DNA of 64,000 bases from Oscillospiraceae bacterium (GCA_017515345.1 JAFWFZ010000028.1:1-64000); one strand, 5' to 3'; positions 37,349-45,384 are shown, counted from the stretch's first letter. Translations and numbers: made by a program. Notes: generated by a model not told the origin, from the sequence alone.

Positions 37349-37407
37349 TTCGGTTGCCCTCCATTCATGTTTGGATTCTGGCGTCATCGTAGCACACGGA
37401 AACGAAA

Positions 37408-37438
37408 GAATCTCCGAAAACCAACGGCGAAAAATACG
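37408..37438 (-). promoter_or_regulatory. 31-bp element shared with the VTC operon (copy 1)
   Basis: On the minus strand it starts CGTATTTTT and contains TCGGAGATT, matching 39670-39700 at about 24 of 31 positions without a gap. A TGTGCTA-type -10 region follows at nearly the same distance in both. Candidate site for the adjacent response regulator. Confidence 0.55.
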
Positions 37439-37450
37439 CAGAATACACGA

Positions 37451-37484
37451 AAAAAGACGCTGACCGCCCGGTCAGCGTCTTTTT
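37451..37484 (-). terminator. terminator of the two-component operon
   Basis: A 15-bp stem (37451-37465 with 37470-37484) with a T-run on the minus strand begins at the kinase stop codon. Confidence 0.88.
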
Positions 37485-38857
37485 CAGTTCGATGAATCCT
37501 GTTGCCCGGCAATGGGGAAAACGGCCTCGAATACCGCGCCGTGCTCGTTCCAGGCCCGCAGCGACCCGTGATACGCTTCCGCGACGGAACGGGCGATTGC
37601 CAGGCCGATGCCGTGCTTCCCGTCCTTGCCTTTATAGAAGCGCTCGAATATATGGGGCAGGTCCTCCTCCGCGATGCCAGACCCGTCGTCCGCGACCCTG
37701 ACGATAGCCCTGCCGCCGATGCTGTGACAGCTCAAACGGATCTCCTTGTCCGCATAGCGGACCGCGTTGGATATCAGATTCCCAAAGAGCCGCTGCGCGT
37801 CCTGCTCGCGGATCGCCGGCATGACAGGGTCATCATCGAAGTCGAACGCGAAATGCAGCGCCTTTCGCTCCGCCTCCGTGTGCTGTTCGGATACGCACAG
37901 CGACAGGACCTCCCGGAGATCGACCGTCTCCGTGCAGCCTTCCGGCCTGCCCCTGCCCATGCGGGACAGATAGAGGATATCCTCCACCATGCCGCCGAGC
38001 TTGTCCGATTCGGAAAGGATGACCCGGGCCGCCTTCTGGGGCTCGATGACCCCATACACGATGCCCTCCGCGTTTCCGCGGATGGAGGTCAGCGGCGTCC
38101 GAAGCTCGTGGGAAACATTCTGAAAGAAGGTCTCCTGCTTCTGCTTTGCGTCGTTAAGCTCCCGCACCATCCCGTTCATGGAATCGGCAAGCTGCTGGAA
38201 TTCCGCGTCGCGGAAGGCAAGCTCCCGCTGATCCAGCTTTCCGCTTCCGATCTGGGCCGCAAAACCGGAAAGCGTTTGGACCGGCCTGGCGAAGGACCTG
38301 GCAAAGCGGCGGCTCAGAAGGACGGAGATCACCACGGCCGCAAGGACCACGATCAAAAGGATAACGTTTACCTGCTGGGTAAAAGCCGTGATGGAGGTCA
38401 CGTCGGCATAGATCATCAGGCGGCTGTCGGCCTCCTTCGGGTCCTGCAGGACGGAGATCGTATACGTGCCGCTGTCCAGAGAGACGACCCTGCCTTCCGT
38501 GCCCGCGGACAGCTCATGGTCGCTGACATAGCGCGCAAGCTCCTGCGCCACGGCGTCGTTTCCGTGCAGGACGGCTTTCAGGATCCCGTCCTCCGTCAGT
38601 ACCGCGGCGCTGTATTCCGCGCCCGGCACACGGTCCGGGCGGTCGTCAAAGCGCATGTCGCCCTTCGGCAGGCGGTCTCCCGCGAGCCGGTCGTCGGATA
38701 CGCTCTGCGTTACCTCGCTCAGCTGAGCGGAGACCATGGAACGGATATGGCTCCGGACCGCGATGTTGAATGCCAGCATGACCACGATCAAAACCGTGCA
38801 GCTCAGTCCCATGATGGCTAGGGTCAGCCGCGTACGGATATGTCGCTGCTTTTTCAT
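37484..38857 (-). CDS. sensor histidine kinase
   Basis: A 457-residue membrane kinase: membrane helix ~12-32, an extracytoplasmic sensor of ~130 residues, a second helix near 165-185, HAMP, then the HisKA domain with F-Q-N-V-S-H-E-L-R-T-P-L (phospho-His) and an HATPase domain with N-L-I-S-N-A-V-R-Y and D-D-G-S-G-I. The ATG overlaps the response-regulator stop by 4 nt. It lies between the two envelope operons it probably controls. The stimulus is unknown. Confidence 0.92.
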   Translation of the reverse strand: MKKQRHIRTRLTLAIMGLSCTVLIVVMLAFNIAVRSHIRSMVSAQLSEVTQSVSDDRLAGDRLPKGDMRFDDRPDRVPGAEYSAAVLTEDGILKAVLHGNDAVAQELARYVSDHELSAGTEGRVVSLDSGTYTISVLQDPKEADSRLMIYADVTSITAFTQQVNVILLIVVLAAVVISVLLSRRFARSFARPVQTLSGFAAQIGSGKLDQRELAFRDAEFQQLADSMNGMVRELNDAKQKQETFFQNVSHELRTPLTSIRGNAEGIVYGVIEPQKAARVILSESDKLGGMVEDILYLSRMGRGRPEGCTETVDLREVLSLCVSEQHTEAERKALHFAFDFDDDPVMPAIREQDAQRLFGNLISNAVRYADKEIRLSCHSIGGRAIVRVADDGSGIAEEDLPHIFERFYKGKDGKHGIGLAIARSVAEAYHGSLRAWNEHGAVFEAVFPIAGQQDSSN

Positions 38858-39555
38858 TTGGATTCCTCCAGCCGGAAGCCGTAGCCCCAGACTGCGGCAA
38901 TGTTCACGCCGCACCCGCCCAGCTTCTGCCGCAGCCGCCGTACCGTATCGTCCGTTGCCCTGGTCTCCACCACCGATTCAAAGCCCCAGACGGTATTAAG
39001 GAGCTCCTCTCTGGAGACGGCCTGATCCGCGTGAAGCATCAGATATTTCAAAACATCGTACTCCGTGGGAGACAGCGCAAGGGGCTTTCCCTCGACGAGA
39101 ATGCGCCGCTTATCCTCGTCCAGCGTCAGCTTTCCCACGGAAACGGGCGCATACGCGGGCGTCTCGTGCTTCCGGCTCTCGAAGTCGATCCGCCGGAAGA
39201 TGGCGCGGACCCGCATCAGCAGCGCCATGGCGGAAAAAGGCTTTGTGATATAGTCGTCGCTGCCGAGGCCAAGGCCCATGGCAAAGTCGTTTTCCGTGTC
39301 CCTTGCGGTGAGCATGATGATCGGAACGGTACTGAGCTTTCTGAGCTCCGTGCAGATGCTGAAGCCGTCTGCCCCCGGCATCATCACATCCAGGATCACC
39401 AGATCACAGGGCTCCTGCCGGAAGCGCTCCAGCAGCAGATCCCCGGTCGGGAAATCCTCGGTCTCGTAGCCGTCGCTGGACAGAAAGGTCTTGACGACCT
39501 GGCGGATATTGTCATCGTCGTCCGCAATATAAATCCTTTTTTTCATAGCATCCAT
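38854..39555 (-). CDS. OmpR-family response regulator
   Basis: A 233-residue regulator with an N-terminal receiver domain (acidic D-D-D cluster near residue 12, phospho-Asp in L-V-I-L-D-V-M-M-P-G, K in T-K-P-F) and a winged-helix DNA-binding domain with S-P-T-E-Y-D-V-L-K and V-W-G-Y-G-F. ATG 39555 has GAGG nine bases upstream; another ATG lies at 39546. It is the first gene of the transcript with the kinase. Winged-helix regulators bind direct repeats ~10-11 bp apart, and such repeats lie upstream of the VTC gene. Confidence 0.93.
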   Translation of the reverse strand: MDAMKKRIYIADDDDNIRQVVKTFLSSDGYETEDFPTGDLLLERFRQEPCDLVILDVMMPGADGFSICTELRKLSTVPIIMLTARDTENDFAMGLGLGSDDYITKPFSAMALLMRVRAIFRRIDFESRKHETPAYAPVSVGKLTLDEDKRRILVEGKPLALSPTEYDVLKYLMLHADQAVSREELLNTVWGFESVVETRATDDTVRRLRQKLGGCGVNIAAVWGYGFRLEESK

Positions 39556-39585
39556 TTCATTTTGCCTCATTTTCGGTTTGACCTG

Positions 39586-39614
39586 ATTATAACAGCTCTT
39601 CGCCCCAAAAACAA
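39586..39614 (-). promoter_or_regulatory. sigma-A promoter of the two-component operon
   Basis: TTGTTT (39609-39614), 17 bp and TATAAT (39586-39591) on the minus strand. Confidence 0.7.
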
Positions 39615-39655
39615 TGTGGATCAGCACGCGAAACTCCGGCAATCCATACGAAGGC

Positions 39656-39673
39656 TTTCGTACGGTTTTCGTA
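39656..39673 (+). promoter_or_regulatory. direct repeat, possible response-regulator site
   Basis: TTTCGTA occurs at 39656-39662 and 39667-39673, one helical turn (11 bp) apart, upstream of the VTC gene, as expected for OmpR-type sites. Confidence 0.45.
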
Positions 39674-39700
39674 TTTTTTGCCGCCGTATCTCGGAGATTT
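39670..39700 (+). promoter_or_regulatory. 31-bp element shared with the DUF4353-like gene (copy 2)
   Basis: Matches 37408-37438 (minus) at about 24 of 31 positions: CGTATTTTT, GCCG and TCGGAGATT are identical and in register. A GTGCTATCAT -10-like region follows. Confidence 0.55.
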
Positions 39701-39784
39701 CCTTCTCCGGCCTGTGCTATCATCGCACTATGAAAACGGTCGGCGCAGAACACGGCCGGAGTCCTGACAAAGGAGGGAATCGAC

Positions 39785-40516
39785 GTGAGTGAGCTGCAAA
39801 GCTGCTTCAGACGCTATGAGAAAAAATATCTGCTTACACAGGAGCAGTACCGCGCCGTGAAGCGCGGCATGGCCCCGTTTATGAAGCCGGACCCGCATCC
39901 CCGATACACTGTCTGCAGCGTCTATTACGACACCGGGCATTACGATCTGATCCGTGCGTCGCTGGAGAAGCCTGTCTACAAGGAAAAACTCCGGCTGCGC
40001 AGCTACGGCGTGCCGGACGGCCGTGATCCGGTGTTCGTGGAGGTCAAGAAAAAATACGACGGCGTGGTCTACAAGCGCCGCGTCACGATGGCAGCCCAGG
40101 ATGCGGTGCGTTATCTTGAGGGCGCGCGGAACGGCGACGGCAGCCAGATCGGCCGTGAGCTCGATTGGTTCCTGCGGTTTTACCGGCCGGAACCAAAGGT
40201 GTTCATCGCCTATGACCGGGAGGCGTACGCCTCAGCGGACGGCGGTGAGCTTCGGCTCACCTTCGACAGCGCGCTCCGCGTCCGCGCCGTCGACCTGGAC
40301 CTGCGCTCCGGCGATCACGGCGTGCCGCTTATGGATAAGGACCTGGTTCTGATGGAAATCAAGATCCCGGGCACTGCGCCGCTGTGGCTGGCACAGCTGC
40401 TTTCCGAGGAGCATATCTTCCCCGACTCATTCTCCAAGTATGGAACATACTACAAACGATTCGTGCTCGGCGGCAGATCCGCCGCAATTCGAAAGGAGGC
40501 TCTTCTAAGTGCTTGA
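39785..40516 (+). CDS. VTC domain (polyphosphate polymerase-like) protein
   Basis: A 243-residue protein with the triphosphate-tunnel fold of VTC4. The visible blocks are F-R-R-Y-E-K-K-Y, S-V-Y-Y-D-T, K-L-R-L-R-S-Y-G, F-V-E-V-K-K-K-Y, K-R-R, I-A-Y-D-R-E-A-Y and L-M-E-I-K-I-P-G, which supply the basic and acidic tunnel residues. In yeast VTC4 makes polyphosphate; in bacteria the role beside DUF4956 and CotH genes is unproven. It starts with GTG after GGAGG and overlaps the next gene by 8 bp. Expression is probably driven by the adjacent two-component system. Confidence 0.88.
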   Translation: MSELQSCFRRYEKKYLLTQEQYRAVKRGMAPFMKPDPHPRYTVCSVYYDTGHYDLIRASLEKPVYKEKLRLRSYGVPDGRDPVFVEVKKKYDGVVYKRRVTMAAQDAVRYLEGARNGDGSQIGRELDWFLRFYRPEPKVFIAYDREAYASADGGELRLTFDSALRVRAVDLDLRSGDHGVPLMDKDLVLMEIKIPGTAPLWLAQLLSEEHIFPDSFSKYGTYYKRFVLGGRSAAIRKEALLSA

Positions 40517-41174
40517 CTCGATCATTACAGGAACGGAGATCACCGTTTCCGCATTCTTCATCTGTACAGCGGTCTCGCTGGTGATCGGCCTCGGCGCCGC
40601 CGCCCTGAGCATGTACAGATCCAAGTATTCCCGCAGCTTTGTACTGACCCTGGCCCTGCTTCCCGCGATGGTGCAGATCGTCATCATGATGGTCAACGGA
40701 AATATCGGCGCGGGCGTGGCGGTGGCCGGCGCGTTCGGCCTGATCCGTTTCCGCAGCGCGCCGGGCAGCGCCAGGGAGATCGGCCTGGTTTTCCTGGCAA
40801 CTGCCGTCGGCCTTGCCACCGGCATGGGCTACGTGGTGATCGCCGCGGTCTTCTTTGTCATCATCGCCGCCGCAGCGCTGCTTCTGACGCTGACAGGCTT
40901 CGGCGCGGGCGCGGCAGACGAGCGCGAGCTCAAAATCACGATCCCCGAGAATCTGGATTACGACGGTTTGTTTGACGATCTGTTCCGGCAGTACACCCGC
41001 AGCGCGGAGCTGGAGCGCGTCAGGACGACGAGCATGGGTACGCTCTATGAGCTGAGCTACAAGATCGTGCTCCGGGACGCCCGCGGGACCAAAGACTTCC
41101 TTGACGAGCTGCGCACCAGAAACGGCAACCTGAATATCGTCTGCGGAAAGCCCGTGACGAAGGACGCCCTGTGA
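40509..41174 (+). CDS. DUF4956 membrane protein
   Basis: A 221-residue protein with four membrane segments (residues ~8-125), the conserved G-L-I-R-F-R-S-A-P-G-S-A-R-E-I block in the middle, and a ~90-residue cytosolic C-terminal domain. This family is nearly always next to a VTC-domain gene and probably forms a membrane complex with it. Start is GTG with AAAGGAGG nine bases upstream, inside the end of the VTC gene. Confidence 0.88.
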   Translation: MLDSIITGTEITVSAFFICTAVSLVIGLGAAALSMYRSKYSRSFVLTLALLPAMVQIVIMMVNGNIGAGVAVAGAFGLIRFRSAPGSAREIGLVFLATAVGLATGMGYVVIAAVFFVIIAAAALLLTLTGFGAGAADERELKITIPENLDYDGLFDDLFRQYTRSAELERVRTTSMGTLYELSYKIVLRDARGTKDFLDELRTRNGNLNIVCGKPVTKDAL

Positions 41175-41426
41175 GTCGGGCGGGAGGGCTGACGCTTCTG
41201 CTGCCCTCGGAAAGCGGCGCCGCAGCAGAGACGGCGGCGAACCTCGGGAAACCTTGGGCCCGCGTCCGCGGGGGCATGCGCCTCCGGACCATTCCGGAGC
41301 ATCCGGTTCAGCTATGGCCTGCTCCGGCTCGTCCCGATGCGGGAATGAAAAATGGCATGACCAGAAGTGCGCTCTCGCTTAAGGATCATATTGGTTTTTC
41401 GCGGCTCTTTTCCGCCGTAACTGCCT

Positions 41427-41467
41427 GACCGGCACAGGGTATCCGTCAGGATGACCCTGTGCCGGTC
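41427..41467 (+). repeat. long hairpin 1 of an inverted, loop-complementary pair
   Basis: A 14-bp perfect stem (41427-41440 with 41454-41467) encloses a 13-nt loop, 41441-41453, which itself can extend the stem by ATCC/GGAT. The loop is the exact reverse complement of the loop of the hairpin at 41544. No T-run follows. Confidence 0.75.
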
Positions 41468-41492
41468 GGCTTGTTCAGACGAAAAAAACATA

Positions 41493-41530
41493 CGAAAAAC
41501 TGCCGCGCACCGCAGCGGATGCAGTTTTCG
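41493..41530 (+). repeat. middle imperfect hairpin
   Basis: CGAAAAACTGC (41493-41503) pairs with GCAGTTTTCG (41521-41530) with one bulged A. It lies between the two long hairpins. Confidence 0.5.
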
Positions 41531-41543
41531 CGAAAGACAAGGC

Positions 41544-41582
41544 GCAGGGGCCGGATCATCCTGACGGATATCCGGCCCCTGC
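41544..41582 (+). repeat. long hairpin 2 of an inverted, loop-complementary pair
   Basis: A 13-bp perfect stem (41544-41556 with 41570-41582) encloses the 13-nt loop 41557-41569. Its stem sequence differs from hairpin 1 but the loop is its exact reverse complement, so the two behave as diverged inverted copies of one palindromic unit. Confidence 0.75.
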
Positions 41583-41825
41583 AACGCAGTATTTCACAAA
41601 TAAATGTGCCGCTGCGGCAACAGAATCCCTAAGTGAAAGCGCCCAAGGTCATGCCATTCCTGCAGGTAATAATTCTTTCCTGTGGGAGCCCATGTCCGCT
41701 CTCTTTATTTCTGCTGCAACGCGGAAGAGTTCGGGCGCTCAGCGAATGCGAAAGAGGAGCGCGCCGTCCTTTCGTGCCGTCAAATGCGTACCCGGTGAAA
41801 CGGGCAGCGTTTGTCGTTATAGTTA
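41583..41825. other. intergenic stretch without a convincing gene
   Basis: The sequence is somewhat richer in A and T than its surroundings. The only sizeable frame (41633-41914, plus) runs into the opposite gene, has no ribosome site and reads as low-complexity Arg/Ser. Confidence 0.5.
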
Positions 41826-42830
41826 TTAATAGTATTTGTGGTCCAGTTCAGCGACGGCCTGATAGAGCATCTGGTTTTTCTTCAGTGCGATCTCGTCGCC
41901 CTTGGCGCCCATGAAGAAGCCCATGAACATATAGCCGCCTCCGGGGGCCAGCATATCGAACGACTTCTTCACGGACTCATAGATCTCCTCATAAGTCACG
42001 TCGTCATCCAGCAGGCGGTCCCTGGCGTCCCAACCGCCGGCGATGACCAGCCGGTTGCCGAACTTTGCCTTCACGGCAGCCAGATCGTTGCAGGTCTGGG
42101 CGGGGTCCCACATGGTGACGCCCACTTCATTCACCAGATCGTCGAAGAAGCAGGCGGCTTTTCCGCAGTTGTGCATGGAGATGGGAAGACCCCTGTCGTT
42201 GGCGAACTTGGCCTGGCGCTTGTACAGGGGAATCAGGAACTCCCGGTACATCTCGGGGGAGATGAAGGGGTTGGCCCAGGCGGCGGTGTCGTCCATCATG
42301 GTCCACACGTCGGGATCGCAGTACTCGCCGTACTTCTCGCCGATGGTGCAGTAGAAGTCGCACAGGTAATCGAACAGCGCCTTGACCTCGTCGGGATCCT
42401 CATAGAAGGCCATGAGGCCGTTGGTGAAGCCCATAAAGCTCATGAGATCCTGGAAATAGCCCATGTGCAGGTTCATGCAGATGGCGGTGTTCTCCCGGTT
42501 GACGTTCATGCGCTTGAAGTCGTCCTTCACCATCTGCTCCCAGTCCACGCCGGAGAGATCCGGGACCTTGATCACATCGCGCCAGTCGGCGATATCCTCC
42601 AGGATGAAGTCGCTGGTCTTGGGGATGATGGCGCCGCCGGTGGAATCGGTGGGGACGTATTCCACGCCGAAGATGTCCGGGCCGCCGCCGCGGATACGGT
42701 GCTCGTTGATGATGCTGGGCTCGATCATCTTGTCAAAGGACTCGCCGAGGAAGCCCATGGTGTACGTGGGGACCCAGTCGGGCTGTTCGCCGTGGGCGCA
42801 CTTCAAAAAGTTTTCTTTTCCTGACAGCAT
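41826..42830 (-). CDS. uroporphyrinogen decarboxylase-family protein, second member
   Basis: A 334-residue UroD-superfamily protein beginning M-L-S-G-K-E-N-F-L-K-C. It has the M-H-N-C-G motif (H220, C222) at the place of the methyltransferase zinc site, D-P-x-Q-T-C-N-D and G-G-W-D in the C-terminal barrel. It is shorter than, and clearly different from, the member at 11277. No corrinoid-binding protein is near. It has its own promoter and GGAG before the ATG. A methyltransferase role is inferred, not shown. Confidence 0.8.
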   Translation of the reverse strand: MLSGKENFLKCAHGEQPDWVPTYTMGFLGESFDKMIEPSIINEHRIRGGGPDIFGVEYVPTDSTGGAIIPKTSDFILEDIADWRDVIKVPDLSGVDWEQMVKDDFKRMNVNRENTAICMNLHMGYFQDLMSFMGFTNGLMAFYEDPDEVKALFDYLCDFYCTIGEKYGEYCDPDVWTMMDDTAAWANPFISPEMYREFLIPLYKRQAKFANDRGLPISMHNCGKAACFFDDLVNEVGVTMWDPAQTCNDLAAVKAKFGNRLVIAGGWDARDRLLDDDVTYEEIYESVKKSFDMLAPGGGYMFMGFFMGAKGDEIALKKNQMLYQAVAELDHKYY

Positions 42831-42896
42831 ATTCGTTCTCCATTCTTCTCAATTATCATTGTGTGGAAGCCGTGACCACGCAAAGACGGTGAAGTC

Positions 42897-42925
42897 AGTA
42901 TATTCCATCCGCGTCAGTACGTCAA
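42897..42925 (-). promoter_or_regulatory. sigma-A promoter of the second UroD-like gene
   Basis: TTGACG (42920-42925), 17 bp and TATACT (42897-42902) on the minus strand. Confidence 0.75.
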
Positions 42926-42965
42926 CCTGAAAATAGGGCAAAAACGCGGCCCTGCCGAAAAACAG

Positions 42966-42996
42966 AAACGCTCCCGTGTTTTGCACGGGAGCGTTT
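42966..42996 (-). terminator. terminator of the DUF937 gene
   Basis: AAACGCTCCCGTG (42966-42978) pairs with 42984-42996 around a 5-nt loop; TTTCTGTTTTT follows on the minus strand. Confidence 0.85.
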
Positions 42997-43052
42997 TCGG
43001 CTGCTTTCAGACCGGTCCGCGGTTTTGCGGCGGATCGGGCCCGAACATGGAT

Positions 43053-43067
43053 GCGTCTGTGATCTGA
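43053..43067 (-). repeat. stop-codon-proximal repeat, copy E (left part only)
   Basis: Directly after the DUF937 stop the minus strand reads TCAGATCACAGACGC, matching the start of the other copies. Confidence 0.5.
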
Positions 43068-43670
43068 TTATCTCAGCAGGTTGAACAGGGTGCCCAGCAG
43101 GCCGGAGGGCTTGCTCTCATCAGGCTCGGTGAGAGGCTGCACATCCGCCTGAGCGGGCGCTGCAGCGCCGCCGCCCAGCAGACCGGAGAGGATGCCGCCC
43201 ATATCGCCGCTGCCCAGCAGGCTGCCCATGAGGCCGGCGACGCCGGCACCGGAATTGGCCGAGCTCTGGGTCTGCTGTCCCAACAGGCTCATGAGAAGGG
43301 GAGCGGCCAGGGAGAGGATGCTGCCTGTCTGGGCGCTGCCCAGGCCGGCGCGCTCGGCGACGGCGGAGGTGACGGCCTCCTTCTCGCCGCCCAGCAGGTG
43401 GCTGATGATCTTGCCGCCGTCCTCGGCGTCCACGTTGGACAGGAAGGCGGTCAGGTCGGCGGTGTCGGCCTGGGCGTGGTCGTTGAGGGCGCCGGCAAAA
43501 CCGGCGGAAGTAGCGTCATCCTTGGCCTGATTCTCCGCGCCGTGGATCAGGGCGGGGAGAGCGGTGCCGATGACGTTCTTGGCCTCGTCCTCGGAGACGC
43601 CGACGACCTTGCCGATCTGGCTCAGCGCGTCGCCGCTGAGCATGGTGCTCATAAGTGCGGAAATATCCAT
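43068..43670 (-). CDS. DUF937 domain protein
   Basis: A 200-residue protein with an N-terminal helical DUF937 domain (residues ~1-130: D-I-S-A-L-M...T-A-L-P-A-L-I and L-L-G-G-E-K, G-S-I-L-S-L-A-A-P-L-L-M), then a Gly/Met/Leu-rich hydrophobic region (~140-175) and a short acidic tail. Family members are abundant, unstudied proteins. It has a strong promoter that faces away from the 43880 gene, and stands alone. Confidence 0.85.
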   Translation of the reverse strand: MDISALMSTMLSGDALSQIGKVVGVSEDEAKNVIGTALPALIHGAENQAKDDATSAGFAGALNDHAQADTADLTAFLSNVDAEDGGKIISHLLGGEKEAVTSAVAERAGLGSAQTGSILSLAAPLLMSLLGQQTQSSANSGAGVAGLMGSLLGSGDMGGILSGLLGGGAAAPAQADVQPLTEPDESKPSGLLGTLFNLLR

Positions 43671-43730
43671 ATTCTTTGACCTCCATTATCGTATTTTCAG
43701 CGTTGATTCCTTGTGCTCGATCTTGCCCTG

Positions 43731-43759
43731 ATTATACGCAATAACTCAAATAAAGTCAA
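43731..43759 (-). promoter_or_regulatory. sigma-A promoter of the DUF937 gene
   Basis: TTGACT (43754-43759), 17 bp and TATAAT (43731-43736). Just upstream, at 43775-43792, the minus strand carries TTCTGCGTATTTTT, which is also found at the 37408 element. Confidence 0.8.
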
Positions 43760-43796
43760 TGTCCGCCAAAAAAACGCCAAAAATACGCAGAAACTC

Positions 43797-43824
43797 TTGT
43801 ATCTGGAGGAAAAATCAATATAAT
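43797..43824 (+). promoter_or_regulatory. sigma-A promoter of the 43880 gene
   Basis: TTGTAT (43797-43802), 16 bp and TATAAT (43819-43824). Confidence 0.7.
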
Positions 43825-43879
43825 GTAAACCAGAGGGTAGAGGGATACCCTATCTTGTGATTCAGATAGGAGAATGACT

Positions 43880-44668
43880 ATGGCAGAGAAAGAGAAAAAG
43901 GAACATAAAATCGTATCGGCCTCCACGGGCGAGGAGGTCAAGCCCGGCCCGGCGAAGCCCCGGCCGACCATGACCCAGGCCGCCCCGGTGGGCAACGCCG
44001 TCGGTCTGCGCATCGGCGCCGTAGCGCTGTGGGTGTTGGCGATCGTCTTTGAGGTGCTGGCGCTGCTGGTGGTGCTGGGGAAGCTGGACCTGAAGTTCAT
44101 CCCCTCGGTGTGGCAGCTCATCATCTTCATCGTGCTGGATCTGGCCTGCGTCATCATCGGCGCCCAGCTCTGGAAGAAGGCGAACCACATCAAGCCCGCC
44201 TCGGAGAAAAACAAGTTCCTGTTCTGGGTCTGGAACAACATGGGCGTCATCGTCTGCGTCATCGCCTTTGTGCCGCTCATCATCATCATCCTGGCGAACA
44301 AGTCCATCGACAAGAAGACCAAGGTCATCGCCCTGGTGGCGGCGATCATCGCGCTGCTTATCGGCGGCGTGGCGAGCTACGATTTCAACCCCGTGTCCGC
44401 GGAGCAGCAGCAGGCCGCCATGGAGGCCATACAGACCGACGTGTACTGGACCCCCTTCGGCCACGTGTATCACACCAACGAGGACTGCCAGGCGCTGAAC
44501 CACACGGATCAGCTCACCTACGGCACGGTGGAGGAGGCTATCGCCGCCAACCGCACCCGGCTTTGCGCCTTCTGCGCCAAGCGGGATGAGATCACCGGCG
44601 TCGTCACCGACGGAGCCGATACCTCCGCCCTGGAGGAGGCCGTCGAAGAGGCTGCCCCAGCCGCGTAA
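43880..44668 (+). CDS. membrane protein with C-terminal Ada-like cysteine motif
   Basis: A 262-residue protein. A basic/Pro-rich cytosolic N-terminus (~1-40) is followed by four hydrophobic segments (~42-66, ~76-96, ~116-138, ~145-163). The tail holds V-Y-H-T-N-E-D-C...E-E-A-I-A-A-N-R-T-R-L-C-A-F-C, the spacing of the small zinc-binding Ada/SLH-associated domain. The ATG at 43880 has GGAG at 7-nt spacing; an ATG six bases earlier is too close. Its job is unknown. Confidence 0.75.
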   Translation: MAEKEKKEHKIVSASTGEEVKPGPAKPRPTMTQAAPVGNAVGLRIGAVALWVLAIVFEVLALLVVLGKLDLKFIPSVWQLIIFIVLDLACVIIGAQLWKKANHIKPASEKNKFLFWVWNNMGVIVCVIAFVPLIIIILANKSIDKKTKVIALVAAIIALLIGGVASYDFNPVSAEQQQAAMEAIQTDVYWTPFGHVYHTNEDCQALNHTDQLTYGTVEEAIAANRTRLCAFCAKRDEITGVVTDGADTSALEEAVEEAAPAA

Positions 44669-44680
44669 GCGAACGAAATA

Positions 44681-44711
44681 AAAGAGCGGTCCTTCACGGA
44701 CCGCTCTTTTA
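44681..44711 (+). terminator. bidirectional terminator
   Basis: A 12-bp stem (AAAGAGCGGTCC with GGACCGCTCTTT) and T-runs on both strands, between convergent genes. Confidence 0.9.
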
Positions 44712-45374
44712 TTTCCCGTATTCATTTAATACCGACATGGCGGCGTCGATGTCGCCGGCCGTGATATAGCCCACCCTGGTGCGGTCCGCCTTCTCCTTAT
44801 AGAGGTTCGCCGGATCCTGGTACCCGGCGCGCAGCAGGGGTCCCATCCCGGTGTATACGGCGGCGTAGTCGGTCAGGAGCTCGTTGCCGTGATCCGAGGC
44901 GCCCTTCATCTTCTTCACATTCAGGAAGTGATGGGCGCACTCGTGGCACACGATGGCGACGATCTGCTCCGTGGTGTAGCCGGGGCGGAGCTGCAGCCCA
45001 ATGGTGGGATGCAGGGGGTCGTGCTGATAGGTGCCCGCCGTTTAGGCGTCCGTCCCGTCGGTGATCACGACCCTGAAATCGCTGTAGGGCATGCCCAGGT
45101 GGATCATGATCCGGGAGATGAGCCGCCGGACGGCAGCCTCGCCGTACCCGTGGAGGGCCATGAACTCCCGGTCCTCCGCCGTGAGCTCCAGCGTCCGGTA
45201 GGCGGGCCCCAGCCTGGCGTGCAGCGCGTCGAAGTAGTGCCTCGCCCGCCGTTTGGATTCCTCGGCCTCTTTGCGGGACTGCTTCCGGGCGCGGGCGTTC
45301 CGGCTCCCCCTGCGGACGGCATTGATCAGGAGCCAGGCGGCGAGCGCGGCGAGGACAGTGAATAGAAGCTCCAA
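44709..45374 (-). pseudogene. zinc metalloprotease-like gene interrupted by an in-frame TAA
   Basis: One reading frame covers 44709-45374 (222 codons) but is cut by TAA at 45042-45044. The first part is 110 residues: an N-terminal membrane helix, a basic linker and a soluble region. After the stop the same frame goes on with T-A-G-T-Y-Q-H-D-P, then C-H-E-C-A-H-H (a HExxH zinc site), and ends N-E-Y-G-K. Both halves look like intact protein of one metallopeptidase. A single C-to-T change of CAA would explain the stop. The second half alone has no ribosome site near an ATG. It follows the coiled-coil gene by 10 bp. A sequencing error is possible. Confidence 0.75.
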
Positions 45375-45384
45375 AGCGGGCGCC

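Noticed and set aside
41633-41914. 93-codon plus-strand frame overlapping the second UroD-like gene
   Set aside because: No ribosome site, Arg/Ser-rich low-complexity product, and a tail overlap with a solid gene on the other strand.
45042-45044. TAA as a recoded sense codon
   Set aside because: Known recoding to selenocysteine uses TGA and to pyrrolysine TAG. Nothing nearby looks like an insertion element, so a nonsense mutation or sequencing error is simpler.
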